From contig CAJTVY010000021.1 in the NCBI GenBank assembly GCA_910579925.1, positions 1 to 51,678 on the forward strand: a stretch of DNA of 51,678 nucleotides, in the 5' to 3' direction. This DNA is from an uncultured Dorea sp. Its GTDB lineage: Bacteria > Bacillota > Clostridia > Lachnospirales > Lachnospiraceae. The notes below the pieces were generated by a model that saw only the letters and a list, made by a program, of their open reading frames with translations, made no database searches and was not told where the DNA came from. Below are positions 22,251 through 30,795 of the stretch, piece by piece. Position numbers and translations under genes: made by a program. Positions within the stretch are counted from its first letter, which is position 1. Each line of letters begins with the position of its first letter.

Positions 22251-25200
22251 ATGGCAAAAATCAAAGTATATGAACTGGCAAAGGAATTAGGTGTTCCAAG
22301 TAAGGAAGTGCTGGAATTCCTTGGCGGAAAGAATATAGAAGTAAAGAATCACATGAGTGCGCTGGAGGAAGCGGATGCGAATGTGGTGAGAAAAGGATTC
22401 GGAAAAAGTGAGATCAGAGGGGCAAAGCCCGAGCAGGAGTCTACAAAGAAGAAGAATATTGTGCATGTGTTCCGTCCGCAGAATACGCAGAACGGAGCCA
22501 GACAGGGAAGAAGGCCGGGCGGAAAACCACAGGGGAAACCGATGCAGGTGAATAACGGACGTCCCGCAAAGGCTGCTCCTGTCCGTATGGCTAATCCCGC
22601 AGCGGCCGAGAAGAAGCCGGCAACAGCCCAGGCGGCGCCAAGATTGGCAGAACCGGTACAGAAAACAGAAGAAGCAGTGAAGCGTCCGGCGGCAATGGCG
22701 GCGACAGAGGCGGCTCCTCCGAAGCATCCGGCGGCTGAGAAAGCGCAGAATGTACAGACCGCAGCCAGGACGGCAGAAAGGCCCGGGGACAGCAACGGTG
22801 AGCGCCAGACAGTTTCCGACAAAAGGCCGGCCCAGAGACGTACTGAACGTTCGGATCGCGGGGACAGAGGAAACCGTGGAGAGCGTTTTGACCGCAGCCA
22901 GGATCGGCGCGGAGATTCCAGAGGCCAGCGTTCTCAGGAAGGACGCCAGGAAAGATTTCAGGGCGGAGGAGACAGGAATCGTGACCGAAGCCGTGACAGA
23001 GATCGTGACAATCGCTTCCAGGGCGGAGGAGACAGAGACCGAAGCCGCGACAACAGGGACCGAGATAATCGCTTCCAGGGCGGAGGAGACAGAGACCGAA
23101 GCCGCGACAACAGGGACCGCGATAATCGTTTCCAGGGCGGAGGAGACAGAGACCGAAGCCGCGACAACAGGGACCGCGATAATCGTTTCCAGGGCGGAGG
23201 AGACAGAGACCGCGACCGCTTCCAGGGTGGAGGAGACAGAGACCGCGGACAGGGACGAAGACCCGGAGAGAGAGGCGACCGCAGAGGCGGCGATAAGAGA
23301 GGCGGCAATTCCGGCATTCCGGCGCCTGCAGTAGAAGGGCAGAAGCCGCAGCGCAGCAAAGGAAAAGGCAAGGAAGACCATAAGAAGAAGGATTACCGCA
23401 GGGAAGAGGAAGAAGGCAGAGGTGCAAAGGGTAAGAAAAAGAATGAACCGAAGCAGCAGTTCCAGAAACCTCAGCAGCGGGAGCAGAAGGTGGAGGAAGA
23501 GATTAAGTCCATCATTCTTCCAGAGGTTCTGACGATTAAGGAATTGTCGGATAAGATGAAGATTGTGCCTTCCGTTATTGTTAAGAAACTATTTATGCAG
23601 GGCAAGATTGTGACCGTGAACCAGGAGATCGACTATGAGACTGCGGAAGGGATTGCTCTGGAGTTCGACGTACTCTGTGAAAAGGAAGAAGTCGTAGACG
23701 TAATCGAAGAACTCTTAAAGGAGGATGAGGAGGACGCAAGCACTATGGAGAAGCGTCCGCCGGTAGTCTGCGTCATGGGGCATGTCGACCACGGTAAGAC
23801 TTCCCTTCTGGATGCCATTCGTCATACCAACGTCATCGACAAGGAAGCCGGAGGTATTACCCAGCATATCGGCGCCTATGTGGTGGATGTAAACGGCGAG
23901 AAGATTACGTTCCTGGATACACCGGGGCATGAGGCGTTTACGGCCATGCGTATGCGGGGGGCAAGTTCTACGGATATTGCGATTCTGGTCGTTGCGGCGG
24001 ATGACGGCGTGATGCCCCAGACCGTGGAGGCGATCAACCATGCCAAGGCGGCAGGAGTTGAGATTGTGGTTGCGGTAAATAAGATTGATAAGCCCAGCGC
24101 CAATATCGAGAGGGTAAAACAGGAACTGACCGAATATGAACTGATCCCGGAGGACTGGGGCGGAAGCACGGTCTTCGTGCCGGTATCGGCAAAGACCGGA
24201 GAAGGTCTTGAGGATCTGATGGAGATGATTGTCCTGACGGCTGAGGTACTGGAACTGAAGGCGAATTCCAACCGCCGTGCAAGAGGTCTGGTTCTTGAGG
24301 CGCAGCTTGACAAGGGAAGAGGTTCGGTGGCCACCGTTCTGGTACAGAAGGGAATCCTGCGCGTAGGAGATTCAATAGCGGCAGGCTCCGCTTACGGCAA
24401 GGTCAGAGCTATGATGGACGACAAGGGAAGGCGCGTGAAAGAGGCCGGACCTTCCATGCCGGTAGAAATCCTGGGCTTAAACGACGTACCGAATGCAGGT
24501 GAAGTATTCGTTGCGTGCGAGAACGATAAGGAAGCGAGAAACTTTGCAGAGACGTTTATCTCACAGGGCAAAGCGAAGCTGATTGAAGATACGAAATCAA
24601 AACTGTCTCTGGATGACCTGTTCAGCCAGATTCAGGAGGGTAACTTAAAAGAACTGGGGATCGTCGTTAAGGCAGATGTACAGGGTTCTGTGGAGGCGAT
24701 GAAGCAGAGCCTTCTGAAACTGACGAACGATGAGGTTGTGGTGAAGATCATTCATGGAGGTGTCGGTGCGATCAACGAATCTGACGTAAGTCTTGCATCC
24801 GCTTCAAACGCCATTATTATCGGATTCAATGTGCGTCCGGATGCCACGGCGAAGGAGACGGCAGACCGAGAAGGCGTAGATATCCGTCTGTACCGCGTCA
24901 TTTACAATGCGATTGAAGACGTAGAAGCAGCGATGAAAGGTATGCTGGATCCGATTTTTGAGGAGAAGGTGCTTGGCCATGCAGAGGTGCGCCAGACCTT
25001 TAAAGCGTCCGGAGTCGGAACCATCGCCGGGTCTTACGTGCAGGACGGAACTTTCGAGAGAGACTGTTCCGTGCGTCTGACCAGGGATGGAATCGTGATT
25101 TTCGAAGGACCTCTCGCATCCCTTAGACGGTTCAAGGATGATGTAAAAGAAGTCAGAGCGGGATATGAGTGTGGATTTGTGTTTGCCAACTTTAACGATA

Positions 25201-25253
25201 TCAAGGAAGGCGACCTTGTGGAAGCATTCAAAATGGTGGAGATCCCGAGATAG
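22251..25253 (+). CDS. infB: Translation initiation factor IF-2
   Basis: 1000 residues. IF-2 is the GTPase that places initiator tRNA on the 30S subunit. The start has the IF2_N fold (KIKVYELAKELGVPSKEVLEFL). Residues about 60-400 are a disordered, highly charged region that includes repeats of a 19-residue unit (see the repeat entry). A second IF2_N segment (ILPEVLTIKELSDKMKIVPS) precedes the G domain, whose G1 is GHVDHGKTS (Gly near residue 510), then DTPGHEAFTAMR (G3) and NKIDKP (G4), followed by domains II-IV ending VEAFKMVEIPR. AGAGGAGGTAGTAAAT precedes ATG 22251. The long N-terminal region is much larger than in Bacillus. Confidence 0.98.
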   Translation: MAKIKVYELAKELGVPSKEVLEFLGGKNIEVKNHMSALEEADANVVRKGFGKSEIRGAKPEQESTKKKNIVHVFRPQNTQNGARQGRRPGGKPQGKPMQVNNGRPAKAAPVRMANPAAAEKKPATAQAAPRLAEPVQKTEEAVKRPAAMAATEAAPPKHPAAEKAQNVQTAARTAERPGDSNGERQTVSDKRPAQRRTERSDRGDRGNRGERFDRSQDRRGDSRGQRSQEGRQERFQGGGDRNRDRSRDRDRDNRFQGGGDRDRSRDNRDRDNRFQGGGDRDRSRDNRDRDNRFQGGGDRDRSRDNRDRDNRFQGGGDRDRDRFQGGGDRDRGQGRRPGERGDRRGGDKRGGNSGIPAPAVEGQKPQRSKGKGKEDHKKKDYRREEEEGRGAKGKKKNEPKQQFQKPQQREQKVEEEIKSIILPEVLTIKELSDKMKIVPSVIVKKLFMQGKIVTVNQEIDYETAEGIALEFDVLCEKEEVVDVIEELLKEDEEDASTMEKRPPVVCVMGHVDHGKTSLLDAIRHTNVIDKEAGGITQHIGAYVVDVNGEKITFLDTPGHEAFTAMRMRGASSTDIAILVVAADDGVMPQTVEAINHAKAAGVEIVVAVNKIDKPSANIERVKQELTEYELIPEDWGGSTVFVPVSAKTGEGLEDLMEMIVLTAEVLELKANSNRRARGLVLEAQLDKGRGSVATVLVQKGILRVGDSIAAGSAYGKVRAMMDDKGRRVKEAGPSMPVEILGLNDVPNAGEVFVACENDKEARNFAETFISQGKAKLIEDTKSKLSLDDLFSQIQEGNLKELGIVVKADVQGSVEAMKQSLLKLTNDEVVVKIIHGGVGAINESDVSLASASNAIIIGFNVRPDATAKETADREGVDIRLYRVIYNAIEDVEAAMKGMLDPIFEEKVLGHAEVRQTFKASGVGTIAGSYVQDGTFERDCSVRLTRDGIVIFEGPLASLRRFKDDVKEVRAGYECGFVFANFNDIKEGDLVEAFKMVEIPR
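22956..23250 (+). repeat. 57-bp tandem repeats in the infB N-terminal region
   Basis: A 57-base unit encoding FQGGGDRDRSRDNRDRDNR begins at 23016, 23073 and 23130, with a shortened copy at 23187 and further partial copies at 22956 and 23220. The full copies differ at very few positions. The repeats keep the reading frame and encode a hydrophilic Arg/Asp/Gly region. They resemble a tandem array but have no spacers, so they are not a CRISPR. Confidence 0.95.
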
Positions 25254-25268
25254 GTCAGGGTGTTAAAA

Positions 25269-25649
25269 ATGAAAAAAAGAAGTATCAAGAATACCAGAGT
25301 CAATACCGAGGTACAAAGGGAACTGAGTAATATTATCAGAAATCTGAAAGACCCCCGTGTCGCACCATGGACTTCCGTGGTTGCGGCGGAGGTGGCTTCG
25401 GATCTTAAGACCTGTAAAGCGTATATCAGCGTGCTTGGCGGACTGAAAGAGCAGGAGGATACGATTGAGGGCCTTAAGAAGGCAGAGGGTTACATCCGGC
25501 GTGAACTCGCCCATACGCTGAATATGCGGAACACGCCGGAGATACGGTTTGTACTGGATCAGTCGATTGAGTACGGCGTAAATATGTCCAGAAAGATTGA
25601 TGAAGTGACCAGGAATATTTCAACGGAAGGGGATACTGATGCTGAATAG
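25269..25649 (+). CDS. rbfA: 30S ribosome-binding factor RbfA
   Basis: 126 residues from ATG 25269; GTG 25260 is an in-frame alternative that is closer to the infB stop. RbfA binds the 16S 5' helix in late 30S maturation and cold adaptation. The KH-like fold is clear: RVNTEVQRELSNIIRNLKDPRV, VASDLKTCKAYISVLGG, and MRNTPEIRFVLDQSIEYG near the end. It overlaps the nrnA gene by 11 bases. Confidence 0.95.
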   Translation: MKKRSIKNTRVNTEVQRELSNIIRNLKDPRVAPWTSVVAAEVASDLKTCKAYISVLGGLKEQEDTIEGLKKAEGYIRRELAHTLNMRNTPEIRFVLDQSIEYGVNMSRKIDEVTRNISTEGDTDAE

Positions 25650-26592
25650 GATTCTGAACAATGCCGAGACAATCGCAATTGGCGGACATATCCGTCCGGA
25701 CGGGGACTGTGTGGGTTCCTGTATGGGATTGTACCATTATATCAGGGACAACTACAAAGATAAGAAGGTAGACGTGTATCTGGAAGAGCTGCCGGATAAG
25801 TTCTGCTTTCTGAAATCAACGGAAGTGATCCGTCATAAAATTCCGAAGGATAAGGTATACGACCTGTTTATCAGCCTGGACTGCGGCGACAAGGAGCGTC
25901 TTGGTTTCTCTGTTCCGCTGTTTGACCGGGCCAGGCGGACGTATTGTATTGATCATCATGTCAGTAATACAGGGTTTGCACAGAATGATTTTACCGAACC
26001 GGATGCCAGTTCCACCTGTGAACTGGTATACCAGTTCATGGATGAGGATAAGATTTCTCTTGCGGCGGCAGAGGCTCTTTATCTTGGGATCGTACATGAT
26101 ACCGGCGTGTTTCAGTATACTTCCGCGGCGCCGTCCACATTCCGGATGGCGGCAAAGCTTCTGGAGAAGGGCGTAAACGGTGCAAAGCTGGTACAGGACA
26201 CGTACTACGAGAAAACCTATGCTCAGAACCAGATCCTTGGAAGGACATTGCTGGAGAGCATTCTCTTTATGGATAAGACCTGTATTGCGTCCTATGTGAC
26301 AAAGAAGACCATGGATTTCTATGGCGTCGGGGTTAAAGATCTGGACGGTATTGTAAGCCAGCTTCGGGTTACGAAGGACGTGGAAGTGGCAATCTTTATG
26401 TATGAAATAGAGACGAATGTCTACAAGGTGAGTCTGCGTTCCAAGGAGAAAGTGGATGTAAGCAAGGTGGCCAGATATTTCGGAGGCGGCGGCCATAAGA
26501 AGGCGGCCGGACTTACCATGGCCGGGACTTACTATGATGTGCTGAACAATCTGTCGGCACAGATCGAGGCGCAGATGGAAGAGCAGAAGTGA
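25639..26592 (+). CDS. nrnA: DHH/DHHA1 oligoribonuclease and pAp phosphatase NrnA
   Basis: 317 residues. NrnA degrades nano-RNAs of two to five nucleotides and dephosphorylates 3'-phosphoadenosine 5'-phosphate. The DHH domain has GGHIRPDGDCVGSCMGL, FISLDCGDKERLG and IDHHVSNTGF (the DHH motif), with EALYLGIVHDTG further on. The DHHA1 domain ends in YFGGGGHKKAAGLTM. These residues bind the two metals and substrate. The gene starts inside rbfA with GAAGGGG upstream, and the next gene starts within 35 bases, as in many Firmicutes. Confidence 0.95.
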   Translation: MLNRILNNAETIAIGGHIRPDGDCVGSCMGLYHYIRDNYKDKKVDVYLEELPDKFCFLKSTEVIRHKIPKDKVYDLFISLDCGDKERLGFSVPLFDRARRTYCIDHHVSNTGFAQNDFTEPDASSTCELVYQFMDEDKISLAAAEALYLGIVHDTGVFQYTSAAPSTFRMAAKLLEKGVNGAKLVQDTYYEKTYAQNQILGRTLLESILFMDKTCIASYVTKKTMDFYGVGVKDLDGIVSQLRVTKDVEVAIFMYEIETNVYKVSLRSKEKVDVSKVARYFGGGGHKKAAGLTMAGTYYDVLNNLSAQIEAQMEEQK

Positions 26593-26627
26593 AAACGGCA
26601 GCCGGAAGTACAGATCGGGGGATACAT

Positions 26628-27560
26628 ATGATACATGGGATTCTGAACGTGCGTAAGGAGAAAGGCTATACGTCCCATGACGTGGTGGCAAAACTCAGGG
26701 GGATTACCCGTCAGAAAAAGATCGGGCACACAGGAACGCTGGATCCGGACGCAGTCGGCGTTCTGCCGGTATGCCTTGGCAGGGCCACCAGACTGTGCGA
26801 TATGATTACGGACAGGGATAAGACTTATGAAACGGTTCTGCTTCTTGGCCGGACGACCGATACCCAGGATATCGGCGGACAGACAATCAGGACGGGAAGG
26901 ACGGAAGGGCTTAAGGAAGACGAGGTACGAAGGGTAATTTGGGAGTTTGTGGGGGAATATGCACAGATACCGCCGATGTACTCTGCTCTTAAGGTAAACG
27001 GCAGGAAATTGTACGAACTTGCAAGAGAGGGGAAAGAAGTGGAGCGCAAGGCCAGAAATGTTCAGATCTTCGGGATTGAGATTCTCAAGGCAGAGCTTCC
27101 GAGAGTATGGATGCGTGTGAAATGCTCTAAAGGTACTTATATTCGGACTTTGTGCCATGATATCGGGGAGAGACTTAGCTGCGGCGGGTGTATGGAGGAA
27201 CTGACCCGTACCTGCGTGGGGAGATTTTCTCTTAAGGACAGTCTGTCTCTTGACGAGATCGCCGAAAGAAGTAAGTCTGAAAGACTTTCCGACGTGCTGG
27301 TTCCTATGGATGCCATGTTCGACGAGTATCCCGGGATGACGGTGCAGGGAACATGGGAATCCCTGGCAAAGAACGGGAATCCCTTACCATTAGAAGCATT
27401 CCGGGAGGGCGAGGATCCACGAGGATGGCTTTGGGCGCCGTCTGGGGAGAATCCCGAATATGTTCGTATTTATGATGAAAAAGGCCGGTTCATTGCAGTC
27501 TGCCGCTGGCAGAAGGAAAAGGAAGAATATCGGATTGTGAAGATGTTTTATGTAGAGTAA
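26628..27560 (+). CDS. truB: tRNA pseudouridine(55) synthase TruB
   Basis: 310 residues from ATG 26628, chosen because GGGGG lies six bases upstream and the protein then begins MIHGILNVRKEKGYTSHD; GTG 26589 would add 13 non-family residues. TruB makes pseudouridine 55 in the T loop of tRNA. The catalytic Asp39 is in GHTGTLDPDAVGVLPV, with YETVLLLGRTTDTQD, PPMYSALKVNGRKLYELAREG and CSKGTYIRTLCHDIGE following. The C-terminal part is a short PUA-like domain (YVRIYDEKGRFIAVCRWQ). Confidence 0.96.
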   Translation: MIHGILNVRKEKGYTSHDVVAKLRGITRQKKIGHTGTLDPDAVGVLPVCLGRATRLCDMITDRDKTYETVLLLGRTTDTQDIGGQTIRTGRTEGLKEDEVRRVIWEFVGEYAQIPPMYSALKVNGRKLYELAREGKEVERKARNVQIFGIEILKAELPRVWMRVKCSKGTYIRTLCHDIGERLSCGGCMEELTRTCVGRFSLKDSLSLDEIAERSKSERLSDVLVPMDAMFDEYPGMTVQGTWESLAKNGNPLPLEAFREGEDPRGWLWAPSGENPEYVRIYDEKGRFIAVCRWQKEKEEYRIVKMFYVE

Positions 27561-27572
27561 AGAGGGACGGAT

Positions 27573-28499
27573 ATGCAATATATCAACAAACTGTCTGACT
27601 ATGAGAGCAGGAAGGAATCTGCAGTGACCTTCGGCAAATTCGACGGCCTGCACACAGGACACCAGAAACTGGTGGATCAGGTGCAGCGGCTTGGAAAAGA
27701 AGAAGGGCTTGACAGCATTGTCTGTGCATTTGAAATGCAGCCTTTGTGGGAACGTATGGGCAGGATACCGCAGATACTGATGACAGGAGAAGAGAGGCAG
27801 AGGCGGCTTAAGAACAGGGTGGATATCCTGATTGAATGTCCGTTTACGGCACAATTCAGCCGGATTCAGGCGAAAGATTTTATCTGCGACATCATCAGCG
27901 GCCTGCTTCATGCAAAATATGTTGTAGTCGGGACGGATTTTCAGTTTGGTTATGGAAAACAGGGGGATATCCATCTGCTTGGACAGTATGAGAAAGAGTA
28001 TGGGTATCGTCTGATCGTGATAGAGAAGGAGCGCTATGGGGAGCGCATTATCAGCAGTACCTATATCAAGGAACTTTTAACTCAGGGGGAATTTTCCCTT
28101 GCTAACCAGCTTCTCGGGTATTCATACGGAGTCACCGGAATGGTGGAGCACGGGAAGAAACTCGGGAGGACGCTTGGTTTCCCAACGCTTAACGTGGCGT
28201 GGCCCGAGCGTAAGATCGTACCGCCACGGGGAGTGTATCTAAGTAAGATACGGGTGGACGGCGAATGGTTCCATGGGATTTCCAATGTAGGTGTGAAGCC
28301 TACGGTCAGTAGAGAGGAAAGGGTATTGATAGAAAGTTTTCTGTTTGGTTATGACGGGGATGCCTATGGGAAGGAAGTGACCATTGATCTCCTTGCATTT
28401 CGGAGGCCGGAGCGTTCGTTTGAAAGCGTTGCGGAACTGAAATCATGCATTGACAGGGATATTGAATACGGAAAACATTTCTTTGCGAATGTAGAGTAA
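27573..28499 (+). CDS. ribF: Bifunctional riboflavin kinase/FMN adenylyltransferase RibF
   Basis: 308 residues. RibF converts riboflavin to FMN and then FAD. The N-terminal nucleotidyltransferase domain has TFGKFDGLHTGHQKLV and later RYGERIISSTYIKELLTQG. The C-terminal kinase domain has GMVEHGKKLGRTLGFPTLN and PRGVYLSKIRVDGEWFHGISNVGVKPT. It follows truB by 12 bases, the common Firmicutes arrangement. Confidence 0.96.
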   Translation: MQYINKLSDYESRKESAVTFGKFDGLHTGHQKLVDQVQRLGKEEGLDSIVCAFEMQPLWERMGRIPQILMTGEERQRRLKNRVDILIECPFTAQFSRIQAKDFICDIISGLLHAKYVVVGTDFQFGYGKQGDIHLLGQYEKEYGYRLIVIEKERYGERIISSTYIKELLTQGEFSLANQLLGYSYGVTGMVEHGKKLGRTLGFPTLNVAWPERKIVPPRGVYLSKIRVDGEWFHGISNVGVKPTVSREERVLIESFLFGYDGDAYGKEVTIDLLAFRRPERSFESVAELKSCIDRDIEYGKHFFANVE

Positions 28500-28511
28500 A
28501 GGAGAATACAA

Positions 28512-30161
28512 ATGAGGATCACGACAATTTTTATGCTGCTCGGAGGACTGGGATTCTTCCTGTACGGGATGAAGATGATGAGTGAGGGACTGGAGAAAGC
28601 GGCCGGAGCAAAGATGCGCGGTATACTTGAATTTTTTACCAAGAACCGGTTCATCGGCATGATGGTGGGGATTGTATTTACTGCGATTATTCAGTCTTCC
28701 AATGCGACCACAGTCATGGTCGTCAGTTTTGTGAATTCGGGGCTTATGAATCTGATGCAGGCATCGGGGGTTATCCTGGGCGCAAATATCGGTACGACCA
28801 TCACGGGACAGCTAATTGCGTTTAATCTGTCGGATATTGCGCCGCTGATCGTAATCATTGGCGTGGTTATGGTCATGTTCTGCAAGAAGCAGGGAATTAA
28901 GAAAATCGGGGAGGTCATCTTAGGCTTCGGAATTCTGTTTATGGGACTCAGTATTATGGGAGACAGCATGGAGGCGGTCAAAGAATCGCCTGAGATTATT
29001 CATTTTCTTGCGTCTCTGACGAATCCCTTCGCCGCAATTCTGACCGGATTTGCAATCACGGCGGTGCTGCAGAGTTCGTCGGCGACGGTAGGAATTATCC
29101 TGTTGATGGTGTCCCAGAACCTTCTGGAATTTGAAATCTGTCCGTTTATGATTCTGGGCTGTAATATCGGTTCCTGTGTGTCTGCGCTGGTGGCCAGCTT
29201 AAGCGGAAAGAAGGATGCGAAGCGTGCGGCCATGATTCATCTGCTCTTTAACGTGATCGGGTCTGCCGTGATGTTCATCATCTTACTGCTTGCCATTGAT
29301 CCGTTTACGGATATGCTTCTCTATATCTCAGGAGGCAATCTTGCAAGGGCGGTGGCGAATGTCCATACATTGATGAAGGTCTTTGAAGTGGCGATGCTGT
29401 TCCCGTTCATGGGATGGATCGTGAAAGCTACCTACCGGGTTGTGCCCGGTGAAGATGAGACGGCGGAGGACGAATACGAACTGCCGTTTATCGGTACTGG
29501 AAAGATTCTGTCTACCACAACGGCCGTGGTAAACGGGATTGCGGAGATTGAGCACATGGGCAAGGTTGCCACGGAGAATCTGCGGGTTTCCATGGAGGTG
29601 CTGTGTAATCCCGATGACGAGAAGATCAAGGCGGTCTATAAGAGAGAGAAATATATTGATTACATGAACAGCAGGATTACGGATTATCTGGTGCAGGCTA
29701 ATGAACTTGTGCTTCCTATTGCAGACGAACGGCTGATTGGCGGTCTGTTCCATGTGGTTAATGACATTGAGCGTATCGGGGATCATGCGGAGAATTTCGC
29801 AGATTCGGCAAAGACGAGGCTTGAGTGGGGGATTGATTTCAGCGATAAAGCGAAGAGGCAGCTCCAGGAGATGACGGAGAAAGCGGTTATGATCCTTGAG
29901 TATTCTCTGGAAATGTTCAAGAACCGGAACTATAAGCATATGGCGGAGATCCTGCGGCTGGAGGACGAGATTGATGAACTGGAGAAGAAGCTGCAGAATT
30001 CCCATGTAAAACGTCTGACGAAGAATAAATGTACCCCGAAAGCGGGAATGCTGTTCTCAGATACCGTTTCCGGGCTGGAGCGTGTGGGCGACCATGCGAC
30101 GAACATTGCTTTTGCAATCTTAGAGCCTGCGGACTCTACGGACGACGATGACGATGAATAG
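28512..30161 (+). CDS. Na+/phosphate cotransporter (PNaS/NptA family) with PhoU-like C-terminal domain
   Basis: 549 residues. Two inverted membrane repeats carry the family QSS motifs: TAIIQSSNATTVMVV with GANIGTTITGQ, and TAVLQSSSATVGIILL with GCNIGSCVSAL. About nine hydrophobic segments occupy residues 1-310. The C-terminal 200 residues are helical and PhoU-like (RVSMEVLCNPDDEKIKAVY, HVVNDIERIGDHAENFAD, SGLERVGDHATNIAFAI), which bind metal and may sense phosphate. It follows ribF by 12 bases and may be the last gene of that transcript; rpsO downstream has its own promoter. No pho regulators are adjacent. Confidence 0.92.
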   Translation: MRITTIFMLLGGLGFFLYGMKMMSEGLEKAAGAKMRGILEFFTKNRFIGMMVGIVFTAIIQSSNATTVMVVSFVNSGLMNLMQASGVILGANIGTTITGQLIAFNLSDIAPLIVIIGVVMVMFCKKQGIKKIGEVILGFGILFMGLSIMGDSMEAVKESPEIIHFLASLTNPFAAILTGFAITAVLQSSSATVGIILLMVSQNLLEFEICPFMILGCNIGSCVSALVASLSGKKDAKRAAMIHLLFNVIGSAVMFIILLLAIDPFTDMLLYISGGNLARAVANVHTLMKVFEVAMLFPFMGWIVKATYRVVPGEDETAEDEYELPFIGTGKILSTTTAVVNGIAEIEHMGKVATENLRVSMEVLCNPDDEKIKAVYKREKYIDYMNSRITDYLVQANELVLPIADERLIGGLFHVVNDIERIGDHAENFADSAKTRLEWGIDFSDKAKRQLQEMTEKAVMILEYSLEMFKNRNYKHMAEILRLEDEIDELEKKLQNSHVKRLTKNKCTPKAGMLFSDTVSGLERVGDHATNIAFAILEPADSTDDDDDE

Positions 30162-30182
30162 AATAAGTAACCAAAATAATTC

Positions 30183-30211
30183 TTTACATGTGACAGGCTC
30201 TGTGCTATACT
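30183..30211 (+). promoter_or_regulatory. SigA-type promoter of rpsO
   Basis: TTTACA (30183-30188), a 17-base spacer and TATACT (30206-30211). The leader would be about 80 bases and includes CCGATGTTCGG (30228-30238) and a GGGAGACTCC segment around 30242-30251, so a fold bound by S15 for autoregulation is possible but not proven. Confidence 0.7.
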
Positions 30212-30300
30212 TGACAGGTATGAGAGCCGATGTTCGGTAACGGGAGACTCCAACCCTTACTTAATATCCGGCGTTATTTTAGAAGAAGGAGGATAAGAAC

Positions 30301-30567
30301 ATGATTTCCAGAGAGAGGAAAGAACAGATTGTAGCAGATTTTGGCAGAACACCGGGAGATACCGGATCACCGGAGGTACAGATTGCAATCCTGACAGCAA
30401 GGATTAACGACCTGACCGAGCATTTCAAGAGCAACCCGAAAGATCATCATTCAAGAAGAGGTCTGCTGAAGATGGTCGGACAGAGAAGAGGTCTGCTGGC
30501 ATATCTGAAGAAATCAGATATCGAGAGATATCGTTCACTGATCGAGAGATTAGGACTTAGAAAATAG
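30301..30567 (+). CDS. rpsO: 30S ribosomal protein S15
   Basis: 88 residues, exact family length. S15 binds the 16S rRNA central-domain three-way junction. Sequence hallmarks are MISRERKEQIVADFGRTPGD, TGSPEVQIAILTARINDLTEHFK, HHSRRGLLKMVGQRRGLLAYL and YRSLIERLGLRK. AGAAGGAGGATAAGAAC precedes ATG 30301. It has its own promoter, a leader of about 80 bases and a terminator, and is followed by pnp as in most bacteria. Confidence 0.99.
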   Translation: MISRERKEQIVADFGRTPGDTGSPEVQIAILTARINDLTEHFKSNPKDHHSRRGLLKMVGQRRGLLAYLKKSDIERYRSLIERLGLRK

Positions 30568-30574
30568 TTATATG

Positions 30575-30609
30575 GAAGGGCGCAGACTGGTTTTGCTGCG
30601 TCCTTCATT
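30575..30609 (+). terminator. Rho-independent terminator after rpsO
   Basis: GAAGGGCGCAG (30575-30585) pairs with CTGCGTCCTTC (30596-30606), including one G-U pair, and is followed by ATTT. The short T-run suggests partial read-through into pnp. Confidence 0.65.
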
Positions 30610-30611
30610 TA

Positions 30612-30763
30612 AAACTGTCGAAAAATAGCTGGTAGGACTGTATCAGTTATATTTCGGCAGTTAATTAGTGAATGGAAGTTTTTTGCCCGAGACCACTGAA
30701 AAGCATATTTATGTTTTTCGGTTTTGCAAATATGTTTTTCAGTAGTTTCGGCAGCTTTCATTC
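30612..30763 (+). ncRNA. Two long stem-loops in the pnp leader
   Basis: The rpsO-pnp spacer holds two imperfect inverted repeats. First, 30612-30630 (AACTGTCGAAAAATAGCTG) pairs with 30643-30661. Second, an arm from 30670 pairs with an arm ending at 30763, ending in GAATG/CATTC and holding a 16-bp core (ACTGAAAAGCATATTT with AAATATGTTTTTCAGT). Many mismatches are G-U type, which favours RNA pairing. PNPase in E. coli controls its own mRNA through a leader stem-loop, so an analogous role is plausible but inferred. Confidence 0.55.
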
Positions 30764-30795
30764 AAAATAAAATGTAGAATAGAAGGAGATTTTGT

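Noticed and set aside
22956..23250. CRISPR-like array
   Set aside because: The units are contiguous with no unique spacers and encode in-frame protein repeats of IF-2.
22287..23427. Minus-strand frames of 278-364 residues opposite infB
   Set aside because: They are antisense to the infB repeat region; the repeats keep all frames open and give low-complexity Ser/Val or Pro/Leu translations.
30228..30260. S15-binding pseudoknot in the rpsO leader
   Set aside because: Small stems are visible but I could not confirm the known S15 leader fold by eye; kept only as a note in the promoter entry.
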